Origin: Micromonospora thermarum
Lineage (GTDB): Bacteria > Actinomycetota > Actinomycetes > Mycobacteriales > Micromonosporaceae
Reading direction: 5' to 3'
Assembly (NCBI RefSeq): GCF_012034245.1
Contig: NZ_JAATEO010000026.1
Span: 1 to 64,000, forward strand
Length of the DNA: 64,000 nt
Numbering within the stretch: position 1 is the first letter of the stretch; every line of letters starts with the position of its first letter. Below are positions 50,484 to 58,893 of this stretch, piece by piece. Below the pieces are notes generated by a model. The model was not told the origin of the DNA. It searched no databases and saw only the letters and a program-made list of their open reading frames with translations. The position numbers and the translations under genes are program-made.

Positions 50484-51486
50484 CGACGGTCACCCCGGTC
50501 GCGAGGGTCGGCGCGGTGGCCGGGGCGGTCAGGCGCACCGCCCGGCCGGCGCGGGCGGAGTCGGCCACGGCGACCGCCAGCCGCTGGGTGCCGAGCGCCT
50601 CCGCGTACGGGACGCGCACGTCGTCGCCGACGCCACGGACGGCGTCGACGAACGCCCGGTCCACGGCCACCCGGGCGGCGTCCGGGTCGGCGGCGAACGA
50701 CCGCTCGCCGTCCGCGTCGCGGACCACCAGGCCGTCCTCGGTCAGCGCCAGGGCGAGCCCGTCGGCGAGGATCTCCAGGCCGGCCCGGTGCTTCCACCCG
50801 AGGACGCAGGCGGCGGTGAGGGTGCCGACGGCGCCGGAGGCGAACCGCAGCGCGGCGGTGGTCACCGAGTCGATGTCGGCGCCGTCGACCGGCGGCGGCG
50901 TGCCGTTCCCGTACGCGGTCACCTCGGTGACCTCGCCGACCAGGACGCGGATCAGGTCCAGCACGTGTGCGGCCTGCTCGACCACCGGCCCGCCGGAGTG
51001 GTCGCGCCGCGACCACCAGGCCACCGGGGGCACCTTGTCCAGCCAGGACCCGGCGACCATCCGCACCGGACGGTCGGCGAGCAGTTCCCGGGCCTGCTCG
51101 ACGATCGGCAGGTACCGCCAGTGGTGCCCGACGCCGGTGAGCAGGCCGCGCTCGGCCACGAGGGCGGCGATCCGCTCGGCGGTGCCGAGGTCCACCGCCA
51201 CCGGCTTCTCCACGAACATCGGCACGCCGGCCGCGATCACCGCCTCCTCCGCCGGCCCGTGGGCGAACGGCGGGACGCAGACGTACACGGCGTCCGGGCC
51301 GGCGGCCAGCAGGTCCTCGACGCCGGCGAAGGTCGGGACGCCGTACGTGTCGGCCAGGGCGGCGGCCGCCGCCGACACGACGTCGGTCACCCCGAGCAGC
51401 TCGGCGTCGTCGAACCCGCTCAACACCCGGGCGTGGCGCTGTGCCACCCCGCCGGCCCCGATCAGTCCCACCCGGCACGTGCGCAT
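50476..51486 (-). CDS. Gfo/Idh/MocA-family oxidoreductase
   Basis: This 336-residue NAD(P)-dependent sugar oxidoreductase has the N-terminal Rossmann GLIGAGGVAQRHARVLSG, the conserved EKP in PMFVEKPVAVDLGTAER, GVGHHWRYLPIVEQAREL, and the C-terminal alpha/beta domain with GSWLDKVPPVAWWSRRDHSG. The start is ATG 51486, after GGAGAGG; ATG 51504 would have no ribosome site. It is co-translated with the alcohol dehydrogenase-like gene. Divergent from gpgS across 193 bp. The pathway is unknown; proximity to two sugar transferases hints at glycan or glycerate-sugar metabolism. Confidence 0.9.
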   Translation of the reverse strand: MRTCRVGLIGAGGVAQRHARVLSGFDDAELLGVTDVVSAAAAALADTYGVPTFAGVEDLLAAGPDAVYVCVPPFAHGPAEEAVIAAGVPMFVEKPVAVDLGTAERIAALVAERGLLTGVGHHWRYLPIVEQARELLADRPVRMVAGSWLDKVPPVAWWSRRDHSGGPVVEQAAHVLDLIRVLVGEVTEVTAYGNGTPPPVDGADIDSVTTAALRFASGAVGTLTAACVLGWKHRAGLEILADGLALALTEDGLVVRDADGERSFAADPDAARVAVDRAFVDAVRGVGDDVRVPYAEALGTQRLAVAVADSARAGRAVRLTAPATAPTLATGVTVDA

Positions 51487-51633
51487 CTCATCACGCCTCT
51501 CCATGACGTTTCAGTGTTCCGCGCCAGCTCTCCCCCCGTGTGGGCGCAATCAAACGTTCATCCCCCGGGAACGCCCCGTCACCACTCTCGTGATCACCCT
51601 GTTAGGGATGATCCGGTTAGCAGGAGCGAGGTA

Positions 51634-51664
51634 GTGGGAAAACCAAGACCAGTTTTTCCGCCAC
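51634..51664. promoter_or_regulatory. Imperfect palindrome before gpgS
   Basis: GTGGGAAAAC and GTTTTTCCGCCAC form an imperfect dyad 15-45 nt upstream of the gpgS start, in an AT-rich patch. It may be an operator or a leader hairpin for gpgS. Confidence 0.35.
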
Positions 51665-51679
51665 GATCAGGGGGTGCCT

Positions 51680-52696
51680 GTGCGGAATACGGAAACGATC
51701 GTCTCACCGGTGGTGGAGGCCTGGGCCACCTACCGGACGACGTCGGCCGCCGACTGGCCGGCGCGGCGCCTGCTGCGCGCCAAGGGGGACAGCCGGGTCA
51801 GCGTGGTGCTGCCCGCCCGCAACGAAGAGGCCACGGTCGGCGCCATCGTGTCGACGATCCGGGAGCACCTGATGGACCGGGTGGCCCTGGTCGACGAGCT
51901 GATCGTCGTCGACTCCCGGTCCACCGACCGGACGGCCCAGGTCGCCCGGGCCGCCGGCGCCGAGGTCGTCAGCCAGGACGCGATGACCCGCGGTCTGCCG
52001 CGACTCACGGGCAAGGGCGACGCGCTGTGGGCCGGGCTGGCCGCCGCCGAGGGCGACGTGGTCGCGTTCGTCGACGCCGACCTCCGCGAGTTCCGTCCGC
52101 ACTTCGTGACCGGGCTGATCGGCCCGCTGCTCACGGACCCGTCCGTCGATTTCGTCAAGGGCTTCTACCACCGCCCCCTGGTCGGCACGGCCGGCGTGGA
52201 GGCCGACGGCGGGGGCCGGGTCACCGAGCTGATGGCGCGCCCGCTGCTGAACCTGTTCTGGCCCGAGCTGGCCGGCTTCGTGCAGCCCCTGGCCGGGGAG
52301 TACGCCGGCCGCCGGGACGTGCTGGAGCGGGTGCCGTTCGTGTCCGGGTACGGCGTCGAGACGGCGATGCTCATCGACCTGCTCGACCTGGTGGGCCTGG
52401 ACGCGCTCGCCCAGGTCGACCTCGGTGAGCGCAAGCACCGGCACCAGGACACCGCGGCCCTGGGCCGGATGTCCGCGCAGATCATGCTCACCGCCTGGTC
52501 CCGGCTCCAGCGCCGCGGGTGGGCGGCACCGGGCGCGTTCCCCGCGGAGCTGCTCACCCAGTTCCGGCGCGGCGGCTCGGAGGCCCTGCCGAACCTGGAG
52601 CGGGAGATCGTGGTCACGGACGTCTCCATCGAGGAGCGTCCGCCCCTGGCCGAGTTGCGGCACCGGGTCCCCCGGCGCCGGATGGCGGCGGCGTGA
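51680..52696 (+). CDS. gpgS: Glucosyl-3-phosphoglycerate synthase
   Basis: This 338-residue GT-A glycosyltransferase (GT81) joins glucose from a nucleotide sugar to D-3-phosphoglycerate, the first step of glucosylglycerate and, in mycobacteria, methylglucose lipopolysaccharide synthesis. Motifs: VSVVLPARNEEATVGAIV, DELIVVDSRSTDRT, LTGKGDALWAGL, metal-binding VDADLREF (D132, D134), and KGFYHRPL with GEYAGRRDVLE. GTG 51680 is preferred because AGGGGG lies 5 nt upstream; GTG 51674 would overlap it. A GT4 glycosyltransferase follows 76 bp downstream. Confidence 0.95.
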   Translation: MRNTETIVSPVVEAWATYRTTSAADWPARRLLRAKGDSRVSVVLPARNEEATVGAIVSTIREHLMDRVALVDELIVVDSRSTDRTAQVARAAGAEVVSQDAMTRGLPRLTGKGDALWAGLAAAEGDVVAFVDADLREFRPHFVTGLIGPLLTDPSVDFVKGFYHRPLVGTAGVEADGGGRVTELMARPLLNLFWPELAGFVQPLAGEYAGRRDVLERVPFVSGYGVETAMLIDLLDLVGLDALAQVDLGERKHRHQDTAALGRMSAQIMLTAWSRLQRRGWAAPGAFPAELLTQFRRGGSEALPNLEREIVVTDVSIEERPPLAELRHRVPRRRMAAA

Positions 52697-52772
52697 GGAG
52701 CCGGGCGCACCGCCCGGTCGGTGGTGGAGCGCGGGGCGTCCACGCCCCCGCCGAGGGAAGGGACCGCGCGCG

Positions 52773-53930
52773 ATGAGCCTCACCGTCCTGATGAACGCCG
52801 GCCCCTGGCTGTCCGTGCCCCCGCCCGGTTACGGCGGCATCGAGAACGTCATCGCGACCCTGGTGCCGGAGCTGCGGCGACTCGGCGTCCGGATCGTGTT
52901 CGCCTCGGTCGGCACCAGCACCCTCCCGGTCGACGAGATGTTCTCCGTCTTCCCCGACGGGCAGTTCCACGCGCTGCAACGGCCGTACAACCAGGTCTGC
53001 GGCATCTCCCAGGCGCACCTGAACGGCGTGGTGCGGGAGCTGCACGCCCGCGACGACATCGACCTCGTGCACGACCACGTGGAGGCGGTCGGGCTGGCCA
53101 CGCTCACCGCGATGGGCCCGGACGCCCCGCCGGCGCTGCACACCCTCCACTGGGACCTGGCCAAGCATCCCGAGCTGTACGGCAACGTCGACGGCGGGGA
53201 CCGGGTCCGGGTCAACGGTGTGTCCGCCTCGCAGCTGGCCCGGGCGCCGCGCGCGCTGCAGGAGCACTCGGTCGGGCACGTGCACCTATCCACGCCGCTC
53301 GCCGTGGGCGCGGACCGTCGGCCCGCCGCGGCGAAGGGCGACTACGCGGTCGTCCTCGGCCGCATCAACCCGGGCAAGGGGCAGGACCTGGGTGCCCGGG
53401 TGGCGCAGCGGGTGGGCGTCCCGCTGGTGCTCGCCGGGCCGGTCGGGCCGTACCACCGGCCGGAGGACCTGGCCGCGGCCGGCGAGGAGGCGCGGCAGAA
53501 CCCGGACGTGCGGTTCTTCCTGGAGAAGGTGGCCCCGCACGTCGACGGTCACCTGGTCCGCTGGGTCGGCACGGTGGCCGGGCAGGAGCGCGACGACCTG
53601 GTGGCCGGCGCCCGCGCCACCCTCTTCCCGCTGCGGTGGGAGGAACCGGGGGGCACGGCGGTGGTCGAGTCCCTCGCCCTGGGCACGCCGGTGGTGTCCA
53701 CCGCCCGGGGTTGCCTGCCCGAGCTGATCGACCACGGCCGTACCGGGCTGCTGACCACCGACGAGGAGGAGCTGGGCGACCTGCTCCTCGCGGCGAGCCT
53801 GATCGACGAGGGCGACTGCCGCCGGGAGGCCGCCGCCCGGTTCACGCCGGCACTGATGGCGCAGCGGTACGTGGCCCTGTACGAGCAGGTCCGCCAGCTC
53901 GCCACGGCGCCCCGGCTGCAACCCGTCTGA
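52773..53930 (+). CDS. GT4-family glycosyltransferase
   Basis: This 385-residue GT-B glycosyltransferase has an acceptor-side N-terminus (VPPPGYGGIENVIATLVPEL), DLVHDHVEAVGLATLTAM, VVLGRINPGKGQDLGARVAQ and the nucleotide-sugar site FPLRWEEPGGTAVVESLALG. Acceptor and donor are unknown. GAGGGAAGGG precedes ATG 52773. It lies downstream of gpgS and ends at a strong terminator, so the two likely form an operon. Related GT4 proteins occur in trehalose- and glucosylglycerate-type pathways, but that link is inference. Confidence 0.92.
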   Translation: MSLTVLMNAGPWLSVPPPGYGGIENVIATLVPELRRLGVRIVFASVGTSTLPVDEMFSVFPDGQFHALQRPYNQVCGISQAHLNGVVRELHARDDIDLVHDHVEAVGLATLTAMGPDAPPALHTLHWDLAKHPELYGNVDGGDRVRVNGVSASQLARAPRALQEHSVGHVHLSTPLAVGADRRPAAAKGDYAVVLGRINPGKGQDLGARVAQRVGVPLVLAGPVGPYHRPEDLAAAGEEARQNPDVRFFLEKVAPHVDGHLVRWVGTVAGQERDDLVAGARATLFPLRWEEPGGTAVVESLALGTPVVSTARGCLPELIDHGRTGLLTTDEEELGDLLLAASLIDEGDCRREAAARFTPALMAQRYVALYEQVRQLATAPRLQPV

Positions 53931-53935
53931 CGCGC

Positions 53936-53974
53936 CGCACCCGGCCGCCCCCGCACCGGGGGCGGCCGGGTGCG
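53936..53974 (+). terminator. Intrinsic terminator of the gpgS-GT4 operon
   Basis: CGCACCCGGCCGCCCCC (53936-53952) pairs perfectly with 53958-53974 round a 5-nt loop and is followed by TTTC. Its end overlaps the -35 of the next promoter. Confidence 0.85.
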
Positions 53975-53998
53975 TTTCGACCCCGTCGTGACGGGTAC
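53973..53998 (+). promoter_or_regulatory. SigF/SigB-type promoter of the DUF4383 gene
   Basis: CGTTT-N15-GGGTAC, with its -10 ending 9 nt before GTG 54008. That predicts a leaderless or nearly leaderless message. Confidence 0.65.
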
Positions 53999-54007
53999 GG
54001 CCCACCG

Positions 54008-54469
54008 GTGACGGTCCCGCCCGCCCACGCGCGCGCCCGGCGCAACCCGGCCGAGGGCCAGCCGCCGGTACGCCGGGCCGCCTTCGCCCTCGCCGTGGTT
54101 TTCCTGGTCAGCGGTCTGCTCGGCTTCGTACCCGGGGTCACCGAGAACTTCGCCGACCTCCGGATCGCGGGCCACCAGTCGGGGGCCGAGCTGTTCGGCG
54201 TCTTCGGGGTGTCCGTCCTGCACAACCTCGTCCACCTGATGTTCGGTGTGGCCGGGCTGGTCCTGGCCCGGTCGGTCCCGGCCGCCCGGGTGTACCTGAT
54301 CGGCGGCGGCGCGATCTACCTCGTGCTGTGGTTGTACGGGATGGCGGTGGACCACCGCAGCGCGGCGAACTTCCTCCCGGTGAACGACGCCGACGACTGG
54401 CTGCACCTCGCTCTCGGCGGCGGGATGGTCGCACTGGGCACGCTGGTCCCGCGCCACGCCCGCCGGTGA
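54008..54469 (+). CDS. DUF4383 membrane protein
   Basis: This 153-residue four-span membrane protein of DUF4383 type has RRAAFALAVVFLVSGLLGFV, an external loop GVTENFADLRIAG, LFGVFGVSVLHNLVHLMFGV and a last span LALGGGMVALGTLV. Function unknown; in actinomycetes such genes are often stress-linked. GTG 54008 lies just after a CGTTT-N15-GGGTAC promoter, in line with a leaderless start. It is separated from the GT4 gene by a terminator. Confidence 0.87.
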   Translation: MTVPPAHARARRNPAEGQPPVRRAAFALAVVFLVSGLLGFVPGVTENFADLRIAGHQSGAELFGVFGVSVLHNLVHLMFGVAGLVLARSVPAARVYLIGGGAIYLVLWLYGMAVDHRSAANFLPVNDADDWLHLALGGGMVALGTLVPRHARR

Positions 54470-54500
54470 CGGCGGCGGCCCGGTGACCCCGGTCTCGCCC

Positions 54501-54527
54501 GGTTTCGCCCTGGTCAGGCGCGGGTAG
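54501..54527 (+). promoter_or_regulatory. SigF/SigB-type promoter of the STAS-ATPase gene
   Basis: GGTTT-N16-GGGTAG, with its -10 ending 35 nt before ATG 54563. Confidence 0.7.
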
Positions 54528-54562
54528 TTCGCAGGTTCCGACGACGAGAGGCAAGGGCCGCA

Positions 54563-55291
54563 ATGCCGAGCCGGATCACCTGCGAGGTGCGGGACTGGGC
54601 ACCGGTGACCGTCGTGCGGCTGTACGGCGGTCTCGATCTGGGCACCATGCGCGTGGTGCGTACGGTGCTGGACCGGTGCCTGTCCACGCAGCCGGACGCG
54701 CTGGTGGTCGACCTGGCCGGCGTCGCCGTCCGCGACCGGCTGGCCCTGTCGGTCTTCGCCACCACCGCCCGTCGGGCGGCCGACTGGCCGGCGGTCCCGA
54801 TGGTCCTCTGCGCCCCGCCGCCGGAGGCCGCGAAGTGGCTGGCCGAGTCGACCGTCGCCCGGGTGCTGCCGGTACGGCGGGACTGCGCCGAGGCCACCCA
54901 CGAAGCCCGGCGGGCCGTGGCGCCCCGGCTGCGCGCCCGGCTGGAGCCGGTGGCGGAGGCCTGCCGGCTGGCCCGCGAGCTGGTCGGCGACGCCTGCGCC
55001 CGGTGGAACGTGCCGGGGGCGGTCGGGCCGGCGTCGATCGTGCTCAGCGAGCTGGTGGGCAACGTGGTCCGGCACGCGCACACCCCGATGCAGGTGACGT
55101 TGACCCTGCGCCGCCCGTACCTGCACGTGGCCGTGCAGGACGGGAGCCACGCCCCGGCCCGCGCCGGGCGGCCGGACCTGCGGGCCGAGGGCGGGCGGGG
55201 CCTGCTGCTGGTGCGGGAGCTGGCCGAGCGCTGGGGCTGCGTCCCGGCCGGTGCGGGCAAGGCCGTCTGGGCCACCGTGGCCGCCAATTGA
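54563..55291 (+). CDS. STAS-like plus HATPase fusion, anti-sigma-type regulator
   Basis: The product is 242 residues. Residues about 1-105 resemble a STAS domain (VTVVRLYGGLDLGTMRVVRT; DALVVDLAGVAVRDRLALS), but the usual DSxG phospho-acceptor is replaced by DRLA. Residues about 115-242 form a GHKL ATPase of RsbW/SpoIIAB type: N-box SELVGNVVRHAH, G1 VQDGSHAPA and GGRGLLLVRELAERWG. Such proteins bind and phosphorylate partners in sigma-factor switching. A SigF/SigB-type promoter precedes it, and a sigma-STAS fusion gene is 2.3 kb downstream, so the two may interact. Confidence 0.83.
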   Translation: MPSRITCEVRDWAPVTVVRLYGGLDLGTMRVVRTVLDRCLSTQPDALVVDLAGVAVRDRLALSVFATTARRAADWPAVPMVLCAPPPEAAKWLAESTVARVLPVRRDCAEATHEARRAVAPRLRARLEPVAEACRLARELVGDACARWNVPGAVGPASIVLSELVGNVVRHAHTPMQVTLTLRRPYLHVAVQDGSHAPARAGRPDLRAEGGRGLLLVRELAERWGCVPAGAGKAVWATVAAN

Positions 55292-55330
55292 CCGAAATTG
55301 CCGCTATAGCCTTAATGGTCTCCCTCGCCT

Positions 55331-55356
55331 GGTTTTATGGGCAGAGGCGCGGGTAG
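55331..55356 (+). promoter_or_regulatory. SigF/SigB-type promoter of ctaD
   Basis: GGTTT-N15-GGGTAG, with its -10 ending 42 nt before ATG 55399. Confidence 0.7.
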
Positions 55357-55398
55357 GCGCGCCGGGTCCATCTGTCGTCACGGCGGGGTGATACTTCC

Positions 55399-57399
55399 AT
55401 GCCCAAGCGGGTCACCACGGAACCACGCGACCGGGGTCCGGCGATCCTGGCACCGGCACGCTTCGGCGGCTACCCGGGCCCACTCCGGCCGGCGCTGCCC
55501 GGCAGCAAGCTGACCAAGTGGCTGGCCACCACCGACCACAAGCAGATCGGCCTGCTCTACCTGCTCACCTCGTTCGGGTTCTTCCTGGTCGCCGGGCTGC
55601 AGGCCATGCTGATGCGCGCCGAACTCGCCCGGCCCGGCCTGCAGCTCCTGTCGTCCGAGCAGTACAACCAGCTGTTCACCTCGCACGGCGCGGTGATGCT
55701 GCTGCTGTTCGCGACCCCGGCCGCGTTCGGGTTCGCCAACTACATCGTGCCGATCCAGATCGGCGCCCCGGACGTGTCGTTCCCCCGGTTGAACGCGCTG
55801 GCCTACTGGCTCTACCTGTTCGGCGGGCTCATGGTGATCGGCGGCTTCGCCACGCCGCAGGGCTCGGCGGACTTCGGCTGGACCGCGTACAGCCCGTTGA
55901 GTTCGGCGGAGCACTCCCCCGGCGTCGGGGCCAACATGTGGGTGGTCGGACTCGTGATCTCCGGACTGGGGACCATCCTCGGCGCGGTCAACCTCATCAC
56001 CACGATCCTGACCTTGCGCGCGCCCGGCATGACCATGTTCCGGATGCCGATCTTCACCTGGAACATGCTCTTCACCGGCCTGCTGGTCATCCTGGTCTTC
56101 CCCCTGCTCGCCGCGGCGCTGTTGGCGCTCCTGGCCGACCGCGTGCTCAACGCCCACGTCTACGACCCGGCGACCACCGGGCCGATGCTCTTCCAGCACC
56201 TGTTCTGGTTCTTCGGTCACCCCGAGGTCTACATCATCGCGATCCCGTTCTTCGGCATCATCACCGAGATCATCCCGGTCTTCGCCCGCAAACCGATCTT
56301 CGGCTACACCGGCCTGGTGCTCGCCACCGCAGCGATCACCTTCCTGTCGATGACGGTCTGGGCGCACCACATGTTCGCGACCGGCCAGGTGCTGCTGCCG
56401 TTCTTCAGCATCCTGAGCTACCTGATCGCCGTGCCCACCGGGGTGAAGTTCTTCAACTGGATCGGCACCATGTGGAAGGGGCAGATCACCTTCGAGACGC
56501 CCATGCTCTTCGCCATCGGCTTCCTGGTGACGTTCCTGTTCGGCGGCCTCACCGGGGTGCTGCTGGCCGCGCCGCCGGCGGACTTCCACACCCACGACAC
56601 GTACTTCGTCGTCGGCCACTTCCACTACGTGCTCTTCGGCACCGTGGTGTTCGCGCTGTTCGGCGGGTTCTACTTCTGGTGGCCCAAGATGACCGGCCGG
56701 TTGCTCGACGAGCGGCTCGGCAAGGCCCACTTCTGGACGATGTTCCTCGGCTTCCACGGCACCTTCCTGGTCCAGCACTGGGTGGGCAACGAGGGCATGC
56801 CCCGGCGGTACGTCGACTACCTGCCCACCGACGGCTTCACCACGCTGAACACCATCTCCAGCATCTCCGCGTTCGTGCTCGGCGCCTCCACCCTGTTCTT
56901 CATCTGGAACGCGTGGAAGTCCTGGCGGTACGGCGCGATGGTCAACGTGGACGATCCCTGGGGCTTCGGCAACTCCCTCGAATGGGCGACCACCTGCCCG
57001 CCGCCGCTGCGCAACTTCGACCGGATGCCCCGGATCCGCTCCGAGCGGCCCGCGTTCGACGTCAAGTACGGCCCGCTCGTCGCCGATCTCGGCCGGGACC
57101 TGCCGCAGCGCACCGTCAAGCCGCCCCAGGAGTTCCGCGACGAGCTGCACCGGGAGAAGCACCTGCCGGAGTCGCCGAGCGCCGAGGGCGCGACCGGCGC
57201 CCGGGAGGCCGTCGCCCACCACCCGGCCCCGCAGTCGGGTGCCCGCCCGGTGGAGGTGCCGAACCCGGAGGAGGTCCGCCGGCCCAGTTTCGAGGACACC
57301 GACGAGCCGGAGGACACCATCTTCGGAGCCCAGCACGAGCAGGAGATGAACGACCGCTGGCGCCATCCGCGGGGTCGCGGCGACACGACCGAGAACTGA
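55399..57399 (+). CDS. ctaD: Cytochrome c oxidase subunit I (aa3-type)
   Basis: This 666-residue, twelve-span catalytic subunit of the terminal oxidase reduces O2 to water and pumps protons. Heme and copper ligands are present: H96 in TSHGAVM, H274 in FFGHPEVY, H323 and H324 in VWAHHMF, and H407 and H409 in VGHFHYVLFG. A cytosolic C-terminal tail of about 120 residues is longer than usual for actinomycetes and ends with Arg/His-rich sequence. No other oxidase subunit is adjacent, so this may be a second, regulated ctaD. A SigF/SigB-type promoter precedes it, which is unusual for a core respiratory gene. Confidence 0.95.
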   Translation: MPKRVTTEPRDRGPAILAPARFGGYPGPLRPALPGSKLTKWLATTDHKQIGLLYLLTSFGFFLVAGLQAMLMRAELARPGLQLLSSEQYNQLFTSHGAVMLLLFATPAAFGFANYIVPIQIGAPDVSFPRLNALAYWLYLFGGLMVIGGFATPQGSADFGWTAYSPLSSAEHSPGVGANMWVVGLVISGLGTILGAVNLITTILTLRAPGMTMFRMPIFTWNMLFTGLLVILVFPLLAAALLALLADRVLNAHVYDPATTGPMLFQHLFWFFGHPEVYIIAIPFFGIITEIIPVFARKPIFGYTGLVLATAAITFLSMTVWAHHMFATGQVLLPFFSILSYLIAVPTGVKFFNWIGTMWKGQITFETPMLFAIGFLVTFLFGGLTGVLLAAPPADFHTHDTYFVVGHFHYVLFGTVVFALFGGFYFWWPKMTGRLLDERLGKAHFWTMFLGFHGTFLVQHWVGNEGMPRRYVDYLPTDGFTTLNTISSISAFVLGASTLFFIWNAWKSWRYGAMVNVDDPWGFGNSLEWATTCPPPLRNFDRMPRIRSERPAFDVKYGPLVADLGRDLPQRTVKPPQEFRDELHREKHLPESPSAEGATGAREAVAHHPAPQSGARPVEVPNPEEVRRPSFEDTDEPEDTIFGAQHEQEMNDRWRHPRGRGDTTEN

Positions 57400-57441
57400 C
57401 CGTACGAGACGGGGCCGGCGCGATGCGCCGGCCCCACTCGC

Positions 57442-57515
57442 GTCGATCATGGACTTGTGGTGGACGTTCCGCCCCGATCCGCACGTCCGTCCGGCACCAC
57501 GACTCCATGATCGAC
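57442..57515. repeat. Inverted repeat, family B, copy 2 (terminator-like)
   Basis: A 21-nt arm beginning GTCGATCATGGACTTG (57442-57462) pairs with 57495-57515 with two mismatches. It lies between the convergent ctaD and sigma genes and resembles the arm at 25343. Confidence 0.65.
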
Positions 57516-57532
57516 GGTCGGACGGCCGGTCC

Positions 57533-58669
57533 CTAGTCCCGGGTCGGCGGGACGCTGGCAGCGGCGAGCGAGCGGCGGACCGCGGGCTGCACCCGGGTCA
57601 GCCGCAGCGGTACGCCGGTGCGGGCGGCCGCCTCCTGGCCGGCCATCAGCGCGGCGATCCCGCCGGCGTCGAAGCCGCCCGCGCCGACCAGGTCGACCAC
57701 CACCTCGGCGGGCTGGCCGGTCACCGCCTCCAGCATCGCCCGGCGCAGCTGGTCGGCGCCCTCGCGGTCGACCTCGCCGCCGACCTCGACCACCACCCGG
57801 TCGCCGTTCTGCTTCACCGAGATCTTCGTCCTCGCCGTGTCGGCCTCGGCGGCGCCGTTCTGCCACTGTGGCGGGGCGTCGGCGAGCATCGCCTGCCGCA
57901 GCCAGGTGAGCGCCCGGGACAGCAGCCGGGAGACGTGCATCTGCGAGATGCCGAACCGGGCCGCGATCTCGGCCTGCGTCTGGTTGCCGTAGAAGCGCAT
58001 GGCGAGGATCCGCCGCTCGCGCCAGGGCAGCCGGTGCAGCAGGCCGCTGACGGTCACCCGGTCGTCCACGGACTCCAGGGCGTTGTCGGACTCCCCCACC
58101 AGGTCGCCGAACTCGGCGGAGCTCTCCCCGCCCACCGGGGCGTTCAGCGACGCCGGGCTGTACCCGGCCGCCGACTCCAGCGCGGCGAGGATCTCCTCCT
58201 CGGGCGTCTCCAGCCGCTCGGCCAGCTCCGCCACGGTGGGAGCGCGGGACAGCTCGCTGGTCAGCGCCGCCGTCGCCTGCCCCACCTCGAGGATCAGGTC
58301 GCGCAGCCGCCGGGGTACGTGCACGCCCCAGGTGCGGTCCCGGAAGTGGCGTTTGATCTCCCCGACGATCGTGATCGCCGCGTACGCGGTGAAGGAGCCC
58401 CGCTCCGGGTCGTACCGGTCCACCGCGTTGACCAGTCCCAGCCGGGCCACCTGCTCCAGGTCCTCCAGCGGTTCGCCACGGCCCCGGTACCGGCGCGCCA
58501 GCCGCCCGGCGAACGGCAGCGCGAAGCGGACCAGGTCGTCGCGTGCCTCCTGCCGCCGTTCGGGCGGTAGTCCCTCGATCCGTGCCGCGTACGCCAGGGC
58601 CGCCGCGTCGAGGTCCTCAAGGCCCCGTTCGGTGGGTGGCGGTGTACTTGTGGTGGTCTGTCCGAACAT
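57533..58669 (-). CDS. SigB/SigF/SigG-family sigma factor with C-terminal STAS domain
   Basis: The product is 378 residues. Sigma region 2 (LEDLEQVARLGLVNAVDRYD; SFTAYAAITIVGEIKRHFRD), region 3 (ILEVGQATAALTSELSRAPT) and region 4 (LPWRERRILAMRFYGNQTQA; RFGISQMHVSRLLSRAL) occupy residues 1 to about 265. A linker leads to a STAS domain at about 283-375 (ISVKQNGDRVVVEVGGEVDR). At the phosphorylation site the usual D-S-[ST]-G is D334-A-G-G, so it cannot be phosphorylated there. ATG 58669 has GGGAGG upstream. This fusion of a sigma factor with an anti-anti-sigma-like module is unusual. Confidence 0.9.
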   Translation of the reverse strand: MFGQTTTSTPPPTERGLEDLDAAALAYAARIEGLPPERRQEARDDLVRFALPFAGRLARRYRGRGEPLEDLEQVARLGLVNAVDRYDPERGSFTAYAAITIVGEIKRHFRDRTWGVHVPRRLRDLILEVGQATAALTSELSRAPTVAELAERLETPEEEILAALESAAGYSPASLNAPVGGESSAEFGDLVGESDNALESVDDRVTVSGLLHRLPWRERRILAMRFYGNQTQAEIAARFGISQMHVSRLLSRALTWLRQAMLADAPPQWQNGAAEADTARTKISVKQNGDRVVVEVGGEVDREGADQLRRAMLEAVTGQPAEVVVDLVGAGGFDAGGIAALMAGQEAAARTGVPLRLTRVQPAVRRSLAAASVPPTRD

Positions 58670-58893
58670 CCGCGCCTCCCTCAGGAAGGTCCCCCGCCCG
58701 GATTTGGGAAACCGGTCGTGCGCGTGGTGGAACCACGCACCGGGCCGGAAGTGGGTTACGTGACTGGGACGTCAGCGGGCGACGGCGCCGCGCTGCACGG
58801 CGTGATCAGGCCGTCGCAGCCAGCGGTGTTCCCGCTCCGTAGGTACTCAATCACGGGACCCCGGGTTCGCGAGGATGTTTCGGTGTGCCGGTC

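Noticed and set aside
51657..51676. A SigF-like element (AGTTT-N16-GGGTGC) upstream of gpgS
   Set aside because: Its -10 would fall on the start codon region and the -10 core is GGGTGC, not GGGTA.
58687..58713. A SigF-type promoter autoregulating the sigma-STAS gene
   Set aside because: On the minus strand GGTTT is present, but the expected GGGTA reads GGGACC, two changes from the core. Left as unproven.
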